64,000 bases of DNA from JAYQKL01 sp038142705 (GCA_965217015.1 OZ244224.1:310001-374000), one strand, 5' to 3'. Positions 17,501 through 26,284 are shown, counted from the stretch's first letter. Notes: a model not told the origin generated them from the letters alone. Numbers and translations: made by a program.

Positions 17501-18337
17501 ATGGCACTTAAGACATATAAACCAACTACACCCGGACAACGTGGTCTTATTCAGGTAGACCGCTCGGCGCTGCATAAGGGGAAACCTGTCAAGCAATTGA
17601 CTGAAGGTCTCACCAAATCTGGCGGCCGTAACAATGCGGGCCGGATTACCGCGCGTCGTCGTGGCGGTGGGCATAAGCGGACATATCGTTTGGTCGATTT
17701 CAAGCGCACCAAATTTGACATTGCCGCAACAGTTGAGCGTTTGGAATATGACCCAAACCGCACAGCTTTTATCGCGCTGATTAAATATGATGATGGCGAG
17801 CTGGCCTATATTTTGGCACCACAACGGCTTGCCGCTGGCGATAAGGTTATCGCGGGCGACAAGGTGGATGTGAAACCAGGTAATGCGATGCCATTGCGCT
17901 CGGTTCCTATTGGTACGATTGTTCATAATCTTGAAATGAAGCCTGGCAAGGGTGGTCAAATTGCTCGTTCTGCGGGTGCATTTGCTCAGCTTGTTGGTCG
18001 TGATGGCGCTTATGCCATTATTCGTCTTGGCTCTGGTGAGCAAAGACTTATTCATGGCGATTGCATGGCAAGTATTGGGGCGGTTTCAAACCCTGATCAA
18101 GCTAATATCAAACTCGCCAAAGCTGGTCGGAAACGTTGGTTGGGCAAACGCCCATCTGTGCGTGGTGTGGCCATGAACCCGGTTGATCACCCTCATGGTG
18201 GTGGTGAAGGTAAGACCTCTGGTGGTCGTCATCCTGTCACCCCTTGGGGCAAGCCGACCAAAGGTAAGCGGACGCGCTCAAATAAAGCATCGGATAAATA
18301 TATCCTGCGTAGCCGTCACATGAAGAAGAAACGCTAG
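17501..18337 (+). CDS. rplB: 50S ribosomal protein L2
   Basis: The most conserved large-subunit protein, needed for subunit association and peptidyl-transferase assembly. It is 278 residues. The N-terminal stretch ALKTYKPTTPGQRG, GRNNAGRITARRRGGGHKR and the invariant C-terminal region GVAMNPVDHPHGGGEGKTS are present; the histidine in DHPHGGGEG is essential in other bacteria. It is in the standard order between rplW and rpsS. Confidence 0.98.
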   Translation: MALKTYKPTTPGQRGLIQVDRSALHKGKPVKQLTEGLTKSGGRNNAGRITARRRGGGHKRTYRLVDFKRTKFDIAATVERLEYDPNRTAFIALIKYDDGELAYILAPQRLAAGDKVIAGDKVDVKPGNAMPLRSVPIGTIVHNLEMKPGKGGQIARSAGAFAQLVGRDGAYAIIRLGSGEQRLIHGDCMASIGAVSNPDQANIKLAKAGRKRWLGKRPSVRGVAMNPVDHPHGGGEGKTSGGRHPVTPWGKPTKGKRTRSNKASDKYILRSRHMKKKR

Positions 18338-18348
18338 AGGATACAATC

Positions 18349-18627
18349 ATGGCACGTTCAGTATGGAAAGGCCCATTTGTTGATGGTTATTTGCTTAAGA
18401 AAGCAGATGCCGTTCGTGAATCAGGCCGCAAAGATGTGATTAAAACTTGGAGCCGTCGCTCCACGATTTTGCCAAATTTTGTAGGTCTCACTTTTGGTGT
18501 ACATAATGGCCAAAAGCATATTCCTGTTTTGGTCACTGAAGAAATGGTAGGGCATAAGTTTGGTGAATTTGCACCATCACGCACCTATTACGGTCATGCC
18601 GCCGATAAAAAGGCTAAGAGGAAGTAG
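18349..18627 (+). CDS. rpsS: 30S ribosomal protein S19
   Basis: A 30S head protein that forms a complex with S13 near the A-site finger. It is 92 residues: ARSVWKGPFVDGYLLKKA at the start, KTWSRRSTILPNFVGLTFGVHNG in the core, and VGHKFGEFAPSRTYYGHAADKK at the end. It lies 11 bases after rplB and 2 bases before rplV. Confidence 0.98.
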   Translation: MARSVWKGPFVDGYLLKKADAVRESGRKDVIKTWSRRSTILPNFVGLTFGVHNGQKHIPVLVTEEMVGHKFGEFAPSRTYYGHAADKKAKRK

Positions 18628-18629
18628 TC

Positions 18630-19019
18630 ATGGGTAAAGCATCAACACCACGCAAGCTTGCGGATAATGAAGCAAAAGCAGTTGGTCGGATGATCCGCAC
18701 CAGCCCGCAAAAACTCAATCTTATTGCCCAGCTCATTCGCGGCAAAAAAGCAGGAACAGCTGTTGCTGACCTGACTTTCTCGCGTCGTCGGGTGGCAGGT
18801 GAAGTCAAGAAAGTGTTGGAAAGCGCGATTTCGAACGCTGAAAACAACCACAATCTTGATGTTGACAATCTGGTTGTTGCCGAAGCTTATGTTGGCAAAA
18901 ATCTGGTCATGAAGCGGTTTCGCCCACGTGCGAAAGGTCGCGCAGCTAAGATTTTGAAACCATTTAGCCAAATCACAATTGTTGTTCGCGAAACGGAAGA
19001 AAACGGGGAGACAGCCTAA
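18630..19019 (+). CDS. rplV: 50S ribosomal protein L22
   Basis: L22 contacts all 23S rRNA domains and its beta-hairpin forms part of the tunnel constriction. It is 129 residues. IRTSPQKLNLIAQLIRGKKA, the SAISNAENNHNLDVDNL segment and the hairpin region KRFRPRAKGRAAKILKPFS are clear. The stop overlaps the rpsC start by one base (TAATG). Confidence 0.98.
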   Translation: MGKASTPRKLADNEAKAVGRMIRTSPQKLNLIAQLIRGKKAGTAVADLTFSRRRVAGEVKKVLESAISNAENNHNLDVDNLVVAEAYVGKNLVMKRFRPRAKGRAAKILKPFSQITIVVRETEENGETA

Positions 19020-19717
19020 TGGGACAGAAGGTAAATCCAGTTGGCCTACGCTTAGGCATTAACCGTACATCAGATTCACGTTGGTATGCCCGAAAAGGTG
19101 AATATGCCAATCTGTTGCATGAAGATTTGCAAATTCGGGATATGCTGACCGCCAAGCTGAAGCAGGCCGGTGTTTCAAAAATTATTATTGAGCGTCCGCA
19201 CAAGAAATGTCGTGTAACGATTCATTCTGCGCGTCCTGGTGTGATTATTGGTAAAAAAGGGGCAGATATTGAAAAGCTGCGCCGTGAGATTGCCAAGAAA
19301 ACAGATAGCGAAGTTCTGTTGAATATTGTTGAAGTGCGCAAGCCAGAGATTGACGCCCAGCTTGTTGCTGATGGGATTGCCCAACAGCTTGAGCGTCGCG
19401 TTGGTTTCCGCCGTGCGATGAAGCGGGCGGTGCAGTCTGCGATGCGTCTTGGCGCATTGGGTATTCGTATCAATTGCGCGGGTCGTTTGGGCGGTGCTGA
19501 AATTGCCCGTACGGAATGGTATCGCGAGGGGCGCGTGCCATTGCACACATTGCGTGCTGATATTGATTATGGCGTTGGTTCTGCGCATACAGCTTATGGC
19601 GTATGCGGTATCAAGGTTTGGATTTTTAAAGGCGAAATCATGGAGCATGATCCGCTTGCGCGTGACAAACGTGGCGAGCAGCTTTCTGATGGCGCTCAAG
19701 CGGCTACGAGAGGTTAA
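19019..19717 (+). CDS. rpsC: 30S ribosomal protein S3
   Basis: S3 sits at the mRNA entry tunnel and has helicase-related function with S4 and S5. It is 232 residues. GQKVNPVGLRLGINR starts the protein, the KH-domain loop HSARPGVIIGKKGADIEKLR is intact, and the C-terminal domain has GRLGGAEIARTEWYREGRVP. ATG shares a base with the rplV stop. A long alternative frame across its 3' half merges into rplP but is not a gene. Confidence 0.98.
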   Translation: MGQKVNPVGLRLGINRTSDSRWYARKGEYANLLHEDLQIRDMLTAKLKQAGVSKIIIERPHKKCRVTIHSARPGVIIGKKGADIEKLRREIAKKTDSEVLLNIVEVRKPEIDAQLVADGIAQQLERRVGFRRAMKRAVQSAMRLGALGIRINCAGRLGGAEIARTEWYREGRVPLHTLRADIDYGVGSAHTAYGVCGIKVWIFKGEIMEHDPLARDKRGEQLSDGAQAATRG

Positions 19718-19721
19718 GCAA

Positions 19722-20141
19722 ATGTTGCAGCCAAAACGAACAAAATTCCGCAAAGCTCATAAAGGGCGGATTAAAGGGGCGGCCAAGGGCGGCACAAGTT
19801 TGAACTTCGGCTCACATGGCTTGAAGGCGACAACGCCAGAGCGTGTGACAGCTCGTCAAATTGAGGCTGCGCGTCGTGTGATTACGCGTCATATGAAGCG
19901 GGCAGGTCGGGTTTGGATTCGTGTGTTTCCAGATGTGCCGGTCTCTAAAAAACCAACAGAAGTGCGTATGGGTAAAGGTAAAGGCTCGCCAGAATATTGG
20001 GCGTGCCGCGTAAAGCCTGGTCGCATTATGTTTGAAGTTGATGGTGTGCCAGAAGATGTTGCCCATCAGGCTCTGAAGTTGGCTGCGGCCAAATTACCTG
20101 TACAGACACGGATTGTGTCGCGTCCAGGTGAGCAGAGCTAA
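19722..20141 (+). CDS. rplP: 50S ribosomal protein L16
   Basis: L16 binds near the A-site and helps organise the tRNA elbow region. Starting at ATG 19722 gives 139 residues beginning MLQPKRTKFRKAHKGR, the universal L16 N-terminus. The frame is open back to 19449 inside rpsC, but that extension is an overlap artefact. HMKRAGRVWIRVFPDVPVSKKP and MGKGKGSPEYWACRVKPG are diagnostic. It starts 4 bases after rpsC. Confidence 0.97.
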   Translation: MLQPKRTKFRKAHKGRIKGAAKGGTSLNFGSHGLKATTPERVTARQIEAARRVITRHMKRAGRVWIRVFPDVPVSKKPTEVRMGKGKGSPEYWACRVKPGRIMFEVDGVPEDVAHQALKLAAAKLPVQTRIVSRPGEQS

Positions 20142-20156
20142 GCGGGAGTGGAAGTG

Positions 20157-20354
20157 ATGAAGATTAGTGATGTACGCGCAATGACTACGGACCAACTGAC
20201 TGATGAGTTGGAAAAGCTCAAAAAAGAGCAATTCAATCTGCGTTTTCAGCAGGCTTCTGGCCAGTTAGAAAACCAGTCTCGCATTCGCCAAGTCCGTCGG
20301 GATATCGCTCGCGTTCAAACAGTTCAATCAGAACTGGCAGCGAAGTCCGAATAA
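20157..20354 (+). CDS. rpmC: 50S ribosomal protein L29
   Basis: A tunnel-exit protein next to L23. I take the ATG at 20157 (MKISDVRAMTTDQL), 65 residues, because GGGAG at 20144-20148 is spaced 8 bases ahead of it. The in-frame GTG at 20148 overlaps that site. The two-helix hairpin with KEQFNLRFQQASGQLEN and RIRQVRRDIARVQTV is characteristic. Confidence 0.95.
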   Translation: MKISDVRAMTTDQLTDELEKLKKEQFNLRFQQASGQLENQSRIRQVRRDIARVQTVQSELAAKSE

Positions 20355-20380
20355 GTCAGATAGGTGTGAAAGGTTAAATT

Positions 20381-20611
20381 ATGCCAAAACGAATTCTACA
20401 AGGAACTGTCGTCAGTGACAAAACCGATAAGACGATTGTTGTGAAGGTCGAACGCCGTCTGACAGATCCTGTTATGAAAAAGACGGTTCGTAAATCAAAA
20501 CGCTATCATGCGCATGATGAAAACAACCAATTTAAGAATGGTGATACAGTCCGCATTCGTGAATGCCGGCCTGTTTCAAAGCTGAAAAGCTGGGAAGTAA
20601 TCGCTGAGTAA
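20381..20611 (+). CDS. rpsQ: 30S ribosomal protein S17
   Basis: An OB-fold primary binder of the 16S 5' domain. It is 76 residues: RILQGTVVSDKTDKTIVVKVER, then the loop region VRKSKRYHAHDENNQF, then GDTVRIRECRPVSKLKSW. It lies 26 bases after rpmC and 40 bases before rplN, in normal spc order. Confidence 0.98.
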   Translation: MPKRILQGTVVSDKTDKTIVVKVERRLTDPVMKKTVRKSKRYHAHDENNQFKNGDTVRIRECRPVSKLKSWEVIAE

Positions 20612-20651
20612 TTTTAACCGATCCATTTGGATCTAAAGAGGAAACAGAACA

Positions 20652-21020
20652 ATGATACAGATGCAAACCAATCTGGATGTTGCCGATAATTCAGGCGCTC
20701 GCCGGGTGCAGTGCATCAAAGTGTTGGGTGGTTCTAAGCGTAAAACAGCAGGTGTCGGTGACACGATTGTTGTGAGCGTGAAAGAAGCTATCCCACGCGG
20801 GCGTGTAAAAAAAGGTGATGTTATGAAAGCTGTTATCGTGCGCACGGCGAAAGAAATTCGTCGGCAAGATGGCAGCATAATTCGTTTTGACCGCAATGCG
20901 GCTGTTTTGGTCAATAATGCAGGCGAGCCAATCGGCACCCGTATTTTTGGCCCAGTAACGCGTGAGTTGCGTGCAAGCAATCACATGAAAATTGTTTCAC
21001 TTGCCCCGGAGGTGCTGTAA
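20652..21020 (+). CDS. rplN: 50S ribosomal protein L14
   Basis: L14 forms intersubunit bridges and is the docking site for RsfS. It is 122 residues. MIQMQTNLDVADNSGARRVQ, RGRVKKGDVMKAVIVRT and the C-terminal GTRIFGPVTRELRA are family hallmarks. The AGAGGAAAC Shine-Dalgarno lies just ahead of the ATG. The stop overlaps the rplX start by one base. Confidence 0.98.
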   Translation: MIQMQTNLDVADNSGARRVQCIKVLGGSKRKTAGVGDTIVVSVKEAIPRGRVKKGDVMKAVIVRTAKEIRRQDGSIIRFDRNAAVLVNNAGEPIGTRIFGPVTRELRASNHMKIVSLAPEVL

Positions 21021-21337
21021 TGGCTGCCAAAATTAAAAAGGGCGATAAAGTCATCGTATTGGCTGGACGAGATAAGGGTAAAACCGGCGAAGTGCTGGGT
21101 GTTTTCCCTGATGAGAAGCGCGCATTGGTGCAAGGGGTGAATATTGTTCGCCGCCACCAGCGTCAAACAGCTCAAAGCGAAGGCGGGATTATTGCCCGTG
21201 AATCGAAAATTGATTTGTCTAATCTTGCTGTTTCTGACCCGAAAGATGGAAAACCAACACGCGTTGGATTTCAGGTTCAAAAAGACGGCAAAAAAGTGCG
21301 CGTTGCCAAACGCTCAGGAGAAGTGATCGATGGCTGA
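21020..21337 (+). CDS. rplX: 50S ribosomal protein L24
   Basis: An assembly initiator protein with a KOW domain: KIKKGDKVIVLAGRDKGKTG at residues 4-23. It is 105 residues. GVNIVRRHQRQTAQSEGGI and the C-terminal KDGKKVRVAKRSGEVI match the family. It overlaps rplN by 1 base and rplE by 8 bases, so this is a tightly coupled translational unit. Confidence 0.98.
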   Translation: MAAKIKKGDKVIVLAGRDKGKTGEVLGVFPDEKRALVQGVNIVRRHQRQTAQSEGGIIARESKIDLSNLAVSDPKDGKPTRVGFQVQKDGKKVRVAKRSGEVIDG

Positions 21338-21893
21338 AGCTAACTATATTCCGCGTCTCAAGACGCATTATTCAGAAACGCTGCGTGGTCAGCTTTCTGA
21401 GAAATTTGGCTATAAGAATGTCATGGAAATTCCTCAGCTTGACAAAGTTGTGCTGAATATGGGCATTGGCGAAGCAACGACTGACACCAAAAAGGTGAAA
21501 TCAGCATTTGCCGATATGGAATTAATTGCTGGTCAACGCCCAGTTGTTACTCGTGCGCGAAACTCTATTGCGGGTTTTAAGGTGCGCGAGGACATGCCGC
21601 TTGGCGTTAAAGTGACTTTGCGCAAAGCCAATATGTTTGAATTTATTGACCGTCTGGTCACGATTGCGCTGCCGCGTGTTCGTGACTTTCGTGGTCTGAA
21701 CCCAAACAGCTTTGACGGCAATGGCAATTATGCATTGGGCCTGAAGGAGCATATCGTGTTCCCTGAAATTGATTACGATAAAGTCGATACAATTTGGGGC
21801 ATGGATATCGTTGTATGTACAACCGCCAAAACGGATGATGAAGCACGCGAATTGCTGCGTGGATTTAACTTTCCGTTCACGGATACACAGTAG
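21330..21893 (+). CDS. rplE: 50S ribosomal protein L5
   Basis: A 5S rRNA-binding protein in the central protuberance. It is 187 residues. The signature KVVLNMGIGEATTDTKKV, the loop RARNSIAGFKVREDMPLGVKV and the ending RGFNFPFTDTQ are typical. ATG at 21330 lies inside the end of rplX. Confidence 0.98.
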   Translation: MAEANYIPRLKTHYSETLRGQLSEKFGYKNVMEIPQLDKVVLNMGIGEATTDTKKVKSAFADMELIAGQRPVVTRARNSIAGFKVREDMPLGVKVTLRKANMFEFIDRLVTIALPRVRDFRGLNPNSFDGNGNYALGLKEHIVFPEIDYDKVDTIWGMDIVVCTTAKTDDEARELLRGFNFPFTDTQ

Positions 21894-21914
21894 CGCGAAC
21901 GGAGGAAGGTTGAT

Positions 21915-22220
21915 ATGGCTAAGAAAAGCGCAGTCGCTAGAAACAACAAACGCAGAAAGTTGGCAGATAAATATGCCGCTAAAAGAGCAAGCCTGTTGGC
22001 AATGGCTAAAGATGAGTCTTTGTCCAATGAAGATCGCTTTAAGGCGCGTTTGAAACTCGCAGAACTACCACGCAATTCGGCGAAAAACCGTATCCGCAAT
22101 CGTTGCGGTGTGACGGGTCGTCCACGTGGTTATTATCGTAAACTTAATATGTCCCGTATTACCCTCCGTGATCTTGCCTCACATGGCAAGATTCCGGGCA
22201 TGGTGAAATCGAGCTGGTAG
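21915..22220 (+). CDS. rpsN: 30S ribosomal protein S14 (zinc-independent form)
   Basis: A 30S head protein near the A-site. At 101 residues it is the long form. It has only one cysteine (RNRCGVTGRPRGYYRK) and no CxxC pairs, so it is the form that does not need zinc. The C-terminus ISR-like segment (MSRITLRDLASHGKIPGM) and terminal KSSW are typical of proteobacteria. Confidence 0.98.
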   Translation: MAKKSAVARNNKRRKLADKYAAKRASLLAMAKDESLSNEDRFKARLKLAELPRNSAKNRIRNRCGVTGRPRGYYRKLNMSRITLRDLASHGKIPGMVKSSW

Positions 22221-22230
22221 GAGATTAAAC

Positions 22231-22629
22231 ATGTATGTGACTGATCCTCTCGGCGATATGTTGACACGCATTAGAAATGCTCAAATGCGTGGCAAATCCA
22301 CCGTCAACTCACCTTCATCAAAGCTGCGCCGCTGGGTGCTCGATGTGATGAAGGAAGAAGGCTATATTCGCGGTTATCAGGAAAAGCCTGTTAAGGGCAC
22401 ACTTTCTGAGCTTGAAATCGAGCTGAAATATTATGAAGGCAAGCCTGTCATTCAAGAAATTCAGCGTGTCTCAAAACCTGGCCGTCGTGTTTATTCATCT
22501 GTTAAAACCATGCCTACAGTGCAAAACGGATTGGGGATTTCCATTCTGTCCACACCTAAAGGCGTGATGTCTGACAGTTCAGCACGCGCTAACAATGTCG
22601 GCGGAGAAGTTCTCTGCCGGATATTCTAA
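22231..22629 (+). CDS. rpsH: 30S ribosomal protein S8
   Basis: A primary 16S central-domain binder; in E. coli also the repressor of the spc operon, acting near rplE. It is 132 residues. TDPLGDMLTRIRNAQMRGK opens the protein and STPKGVMSDSSARANNVGGE is the C-terminal signature. It starts 10 bases after rpsN. Confidence 0.98.
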   Translation: MYVTDPLGDMLTRIRNAQMRGKSTVNSPSSKLRRWVLDVMKEEGYIRGYQEKPVKGTLSELEIELKYYEGKPVIQEIQRVSKPGRRVYSSVKTMPTVQNGLGISILSTPKGVMSDSSARANNVGGEVLCRIF

Positions 22630-22650
22630 CGCAAAGGAGTAGGATTAGAT

Positions 22651-23184
22651 ATGTCACGTATCGGTAAAAAACCTGTTCCGGTGCCAAGTGGGGTTGAAGT
22701 GACCCTGTCTGGCAATGCCGTTGCAGTTAAAGGGCCTAAAGGTGAGTTAAATGCCGTCCTGTCTGATTTGGTTTCAATTGAAATGAATGATGATGGTGTG
22801 TTGGTTTCGCCAAAAGATAAATCGCAACAAGCCAGAAGCTTTTGGGGTTTAAGCCGTTCGGTTGTCAATAATTTGATTGTTGGCGTCTCAGACGGTTTCT
22901 CGAAAAAGCTGGAACTTGTTGGGGTTGGGTATCGCGCCCAAGCGCAAGGTCAAAAACTCAAGCTGAGTCTTGGTTTTAGCCATGATGTGGATTATGAAAT
23001 CCCAGAAGGCGTGAAGGCCGAATGCCCATCACAAACTGAAATTATCATTTCAGGTATTGATAAACAAAAAGTTGGCCAAGTGGCTGCGGAAATCCGTTCT
23101 TATCGGACGCCAGAACCTTATAAAGGTAAGGGTGTGCGTTATGAGGGCGAGTATATATTCCGCAAAGAAGGTAAGAAGAAGTAG
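22651..23184 (+). CDS. rplF: 50S ribosomal protein L6
   Basis: A protein near the sarcin-ricin loop and factor-binding site. It is 177 residues with the duplicated L6 fold. MSRIGKKPVPVPSGVEV starts it; LELVGVGYRAQAQGQKLKL and the C-terminal signature PEPYKGKGVRYEGEYIFRKE are clear. It is preceded by AAAGGAG and followed after 9 bases by rplR. Confidence 0.98.
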   Translation: MSRIGKKPVPVPSGVEVTLSGNAVAVKGPKGELNAVLSDLVSIEMNDDGVLVSPKDKSQQARSFWGLSRSVVNNLIVGVSDGFSKKLELVGVGYRAQAQGQKLKLSLGFSHDVDYEIPEGVKAECPSQTEIIISGIDKQKVGQVAAEIRSYRTPEPYKGKGVRYEGEYIFRKEGKKK

Positions 23185-23193
23185 GGACGAGCT

Positions 23194-23550
23194 ATGGTTC
23201 AAAAACTTTCGACAAATGAACGACGTAAACAGCGTGTGCGTGCGCGTCTTCGCAAAGTGGCCAATGGTCGCCCAAGACTTTCAGTGTTTCGGTCCTCAAA
23301 GCATATTTATGCGCAGGTGATTGATGACGCTCAAGGCCAAACATTGGTATCTGCCTCTAGCATGGAAAAAGAATTTTCAGGCGATAAGGGCGGAAACAAA
23401 GATGCTGCCAATATGGTAGGTAAACTTGTTGCCGAGCGCGCGATTAAAGCGGGCGTCAAAGATGTGGTCTTTGATCGTGGTGGCTATCTTTTTCACGGCC
23501 GTGTAAAGGCTTTAGCTGATGCGGCCCGTGAAGCCGGTCTGAAATTTTAA
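23194..23550 (+). CDS. rplR: 50S ribosomal protein L18
   Basis: L18 delivers 5S rRNA to the central protuberance. It is 118 residues: RLRKVANGRPRLSVFRSSKH, IYAQVIDDAQGQTL and the ending DRGGYLFHGRVKALADAARE are family-typical. It lies between rplF and rpsE with gaps of about 10 bases. Confidence 0.98.
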   Translation: MVQKLSTNERRKQRVRARLRKVANGRPRLSVFRSSKHIYAQVIDDAQGQTLVSASSMEKEFSGDKGGNKDAANMVGKLVAERAIKAGVKDVVFDRGGYLFHGRVKALADAAREAGLKF

Positions 23551-23561
23551 GGAGACGAACT

Positions 23562-24113
23562 GTGGCAAGAAATGACAAGCAACAGAACGAAGAGCGTGAC
23601 AACGAGTTCGTAGATCGTCTCGTTAATATTAACCGTGTAGCAAAAGTGGTTAAAGGCGGGCGTCGCTTTGGTTTTGCAGCACTTGTGGTTGTTGGTGACC
23701 AAAAAGGGCGTGTCGGTTACGGCATTGGTAAAGCTCGTGAGGTGCCAGAGGCAATCCGTAAGGCAACTGATAATGCCAAGCGCAATATCATTCGCGTGCC
23801 TTTGCGTGAAGGCCGCACTTTGCATCATGATATTAAAGGTCATCATGGTGCGGGTAAGGTGGTGCTGCGTGCAGCTCCTCCCGGTACTGGGATTATTGCT
23901 GGTGGTCCAATGCGTGCGGTTTTTGAATCGCTTGGTGTGCAAGATGTGGTTGCCAAATCAATTGGTACATCAAACCCATATAATATGGTGCATGCAACGA
24001 TTGACGCGCTGAAAAAGCAAGCCAGCCCACGCATGGTTGCGGCACGACGCGGCAAAAAAGTTTCTGACATCATCTCTCGCCGTGCAAGCGAAGATGACCA
24101 GGTCGAAGCCTGA
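23562..24113 (+). CDS. rpsE: 30S ribosomal protein S5
   Basis: A decoding-fidelity protein at the mRNA entry site. It is 183 residues from a GTG start at 23562 that follows AAGGAGAC. The double-stranded RNA-binding domain has VDRLVNINRVAKVVKGGRRF and VVVGDQKGRVGYGIGKA; the second domain has APPGTGIIAGGPMRAVFE and GTSNPYNMVHATIDAL. It is followed by rpmD after 20 bases. Confidence 0.98.
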   Translation: MARNDKQQNEERDNEFVDRLVNINRVAKVVKGGRRFGFAALVVVGDQKGRVGYGIGKAREVPEAIRKATDNAKRNIIRVPLREGRTLHHDIKGHHGAGKVVLRAAPPGTGIIAGGPMRAVFESLGVQDVVAKSIGTSNPYNMVHATIDALKKQASPRMVAARRGKKVSDIISRRASEDDQVEA

Positions 24114-24133
24114 TAAGGACGAGGAGAAAAAAG

Positions 24134-24331
24134 ATGGCTGCAAAGAAAAAAGCTACCGTCACAATTGAGCAAACCGGAAGTCCAATTGGCCGTCCGGCAG
24201 ACCAGAGAGCCACTTTGGTTGGTCTTGGCCTGAATAAAAATGGTCGTCGTCGGACATTAGAAGACACACCGGCGGTTCGGGGCATGATCAATAAAGTTGC
24301 CCATCTTATCAGAATTGTTGAAGACGCTTAA
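24134..24331 (+). CDS. rpmD: 50S ribosomal protein L30
   Basis: A small large-subunit protein, 65 residues. The core VTIEQTGSPIGRPADQRATLVGLGL and the segment RGMINKVAHLIRIVE identify it. It follows rpsE and precedes rplO, as in other proteobacterial spc operons. Its start has AGGACGAGGAG just upstream. Confidence 0.96.
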   Translation: MAAKKKATVTIEQTGSPIGRPADQRATLVGLGLNKNGRRRTLEDTPAVRGMINKVAHLIRIVEDA

Positions 24332-24349
24332 CGCGCAGGAATGAATCTC

Positions 24350-24925
24350 ATGAAACTCAACGAACTCAGAGATAATGCTGGAGCCCGTAAATCTCGTATC
24401 CGTGTTGGACGCGGGATAGCTTCTGGTAAAGGCAAAACAGGTGGACGCGGCGTGAAAGGTCAAAAATCACGCTCAGGCGTTGCCATTAAAGGTTTTGAAG
24501 GCGGGCAAATGCCAATCCATATGCGTCTGCCAAAGCGTGGCTTTAATAAGCCAAATCGCTTAAAGCTGAACGGTGTTAATCTTGGCCGTTTGCAGCAGGC
24601 TCTAGATGCTGGCAAACTTGATGCCAAAGCAGCTGTAACCGCCGCCAGCCTGAAAGCAGCGGGTGTTATTCGTCGCGAGCTTGATGGTGTGCGTATTCTT
24701 GGTCATGGTGAGCTGAAAACAAAGCTTGATTTTGAAGTGCTGGGTATCACGGCTTCTGCCAAAGAAGCTGTTGAGAAGCTAGGCGGTAAAATCACTTTGC
24801 TTGCCCCGCCTGTTCTTGAAGAAGCACCAGCTAAGGCCCCAGCTAAGAAAAAGCCGGCTGCAAAGGCAAAAAAAGCTGAAGAAGCCCCTGAGGCGCCCGA
24901 AGCTCCTGAAGCGCCTGAGGCTTAA
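24350..24925 (+). CDS. rplO: 50S ribosomal protein L15 with Ala/Pro/Glu/Lys tail
   Basis: A late assembly protein deep in the large subunit. I start it at ATG 24350 (MKLNELRDNAGARKS), 191 residues, because GCAGGA at 24335-24340 is correctly spaced for it and abuts the in-frame ATG at 24341. RVGRGIASGKGKTGGRGVKGQ and GGQMPIHMRLPKRGF are diagnostic. The conserved fold ends near residue 160; the remaining 30 residues are a low-complexity tail, first Lys/Ala-rich then EAPEAPEAPEA. Most L15 proteins end without it. Confidence 0.95.
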   Translation: MKLNELRDNAGARKSRIRVGRGIASGKGKTGGRGVKGQKSRSGVAIKGFEGGQMPIHMRLPKRGFNKPNRLKLNGVNLGRLQQALDAGKLDAKAAVTAASLKAAGVIRRELDGVRILGHGELKTKLDFEVLGITASAKEAVEKLGGKITLLAPPVLEEAPAKAPAKKKPAAKAKKAEEAPEAPEAPEAPEA

Positions 24926-24952
24926 GGTTAACCAGTAAAGCGGATCGTATAA

Positions 24953-26284
24953 ATGGCGTCAGCAGCAGAACAATTAGCAGCAAATTTGAGCTGGTCCTCA
25001 TTTAAGGGGGCGACAGAGCTAAAGCAACGTATTTGGTTTACCTTGTTTGCTCTGCTCATCTATCGTTTGGGAACATATATCCCATTGCCGGGCATTGACC
25101 CTGCTGCTTTATCCTCTCTGTTTGAACAAAACCAGGGTGGCATTGTCGGCATGTTTAACATGTTTGCTGGCGGTGCGGTTGGCCGTATGGCGATTTTCGC
25201 CCTCAATATTATGCCTTATATCACCGCTTCTATCATTATCCAGCTTTTGACATCGGCGGTGCCGCATCTTGAGCAGCTTAAAAAAGAAGGCGGCGAGCAG
25301 GGGCGGAAGCAAATTAACCAATATACGCGCTATGGCACTGTATTTTTGGCCACTGTTCAGGGCTATGGTATGGCCGTTGGGCTTGAGCGTGCTGAAGGTC
25401 TGGTGCTGAATCCGGGGCTGTTTTTCCAAGTCAGCACGGTCACAACGCTTGTTGCTGGCACCGTATTCCTGATGTGGCTTGGTGAACAAATCACAGCACG
25501 CGGCATTGGTAATGGCATTTCACTGATTATCTTTGCCGGTATTGTTGCCGAGCTGCCAAGCGCGCTGGTCAGCACCTTAGAGCTTGGCCGACAAGGCGCT
25601 ATCTCAACCCCAATTATTTTGGGCTTGCTGGTTATGGTTGTTGTTGTGATTGCTTTTGTGGTGTTTGTTGAGCGTGCGCAAAGACGCTTGATTGTGCAAT
25701 ACCCCAAGCGCCAAATGGGTAATAAAATGACTGGCGGTGAAAACTCGCATTTACCGCTTAAGCTGAATGTGGCGGGCGTGATACCCCCTATTTTTGCATC
25801 GTCCTTATTGCTGCTACCCATGACAATTGCCAATTTTTCAGCCGGTGGCCCAGAATGGTTGACGAGCATCACGGCGCTGTTAGGGCAGGGGCAGCCGTTA
25901 TATATGGCGGTTTATGCAGGCCTGATTGTCTTCTTTTGCTTTTTCTACACATCAATTGTGTTTAACCCAACTGATACGGCCAATAATCTAAAACAGGCTG
26001 GCGGGTTTATTCCTGGTATTCGCCCAGGCGACCGCACGGCTGAATATATTGACCGGATTTTGACACGCCTAACCGTTGTTGGTGCTGTTTATCTGACGAT
26101 TGTTTGTTTGATACCAGAATTCCTGATAAATGCTTACAGCGTGCCATTTTATTTTGGCGGCACATCAATATTGATTGTTGTCAGCGTGACGATGGACACT
26201 GTCGGTCAAATTCAGGGGCATTTGTTTGCGCACCAATATGAAGGTTTGATTAAAAAATCTAAACTTGGAGGGCGCCGCCGATGA
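24953..26284 (+). CDS. secY: Protein translocase subunit SecY
   Basis: The central channel of the Sec translocon in the inner membrane. It is 443 residues with ten predicted membrane helices. Family signatures include RIWFTLFALLIYRLGTYIPLPG in the first helix, the plug-region IVGMFNMFAGGAVGRMAIFALNIMPYI, and the cytosolic loop QYPKRQMGNKMTGGENSHLPLKLN that contacts SecA and the ribosome. The stop overlaps the adk start by ATGA. There is no rpmJ after secY, unlike E. coli. Confidence 0.98.
   Translation: MASAAEQLAANLSWSSFKGATELKQRIWFTLFALLIYRLGTYIPLPGIDPAALSSLFEQNQGGIVGMFNMFAGGAVGRMAIFALNIMPYITASIIIQLLTSAVPHLEQLKKEGGEQGRKQINQYTRYGTVFLATVQGYGMAVGLERAEGLVLNPGLFFQVSTVTTLVAGTVFLMWLGEQITARGIGNGISLIIFAGIVAELPSALVSTLELGRQGAISTPIILGLLVMVVVVIAFVVFVERAQRRLIVQYPKRQMGNKMTGGENSHLPLKLNVAGVIPPIFASSLLLLPMTIANFSAGGPEWLTSITALLGQGQPLYMAVYAGLIVFFCFFYTSIVFNPTDTANNLKQAGGFIPGIRPGDRTAEYIDRILTRLTVVGAVYLTIVCLIPEFLINAYSVPFYFGGTSILIVVSVTMDTVGQIQGHLFAHQYEGLIKKSKLGGRRR

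Noticed and set aside
17216..18055. 279-residue antisense frame opposite rplB/rplW
   Set aside because: No domain or start signal; it is the complement of highly conserved ribosomal genes.
19449..19721. Open frame running through rpsC into rplP
   Set aside because: A chance open frame; L16 universally starts at the MLQPKRTKFRK position (19722).
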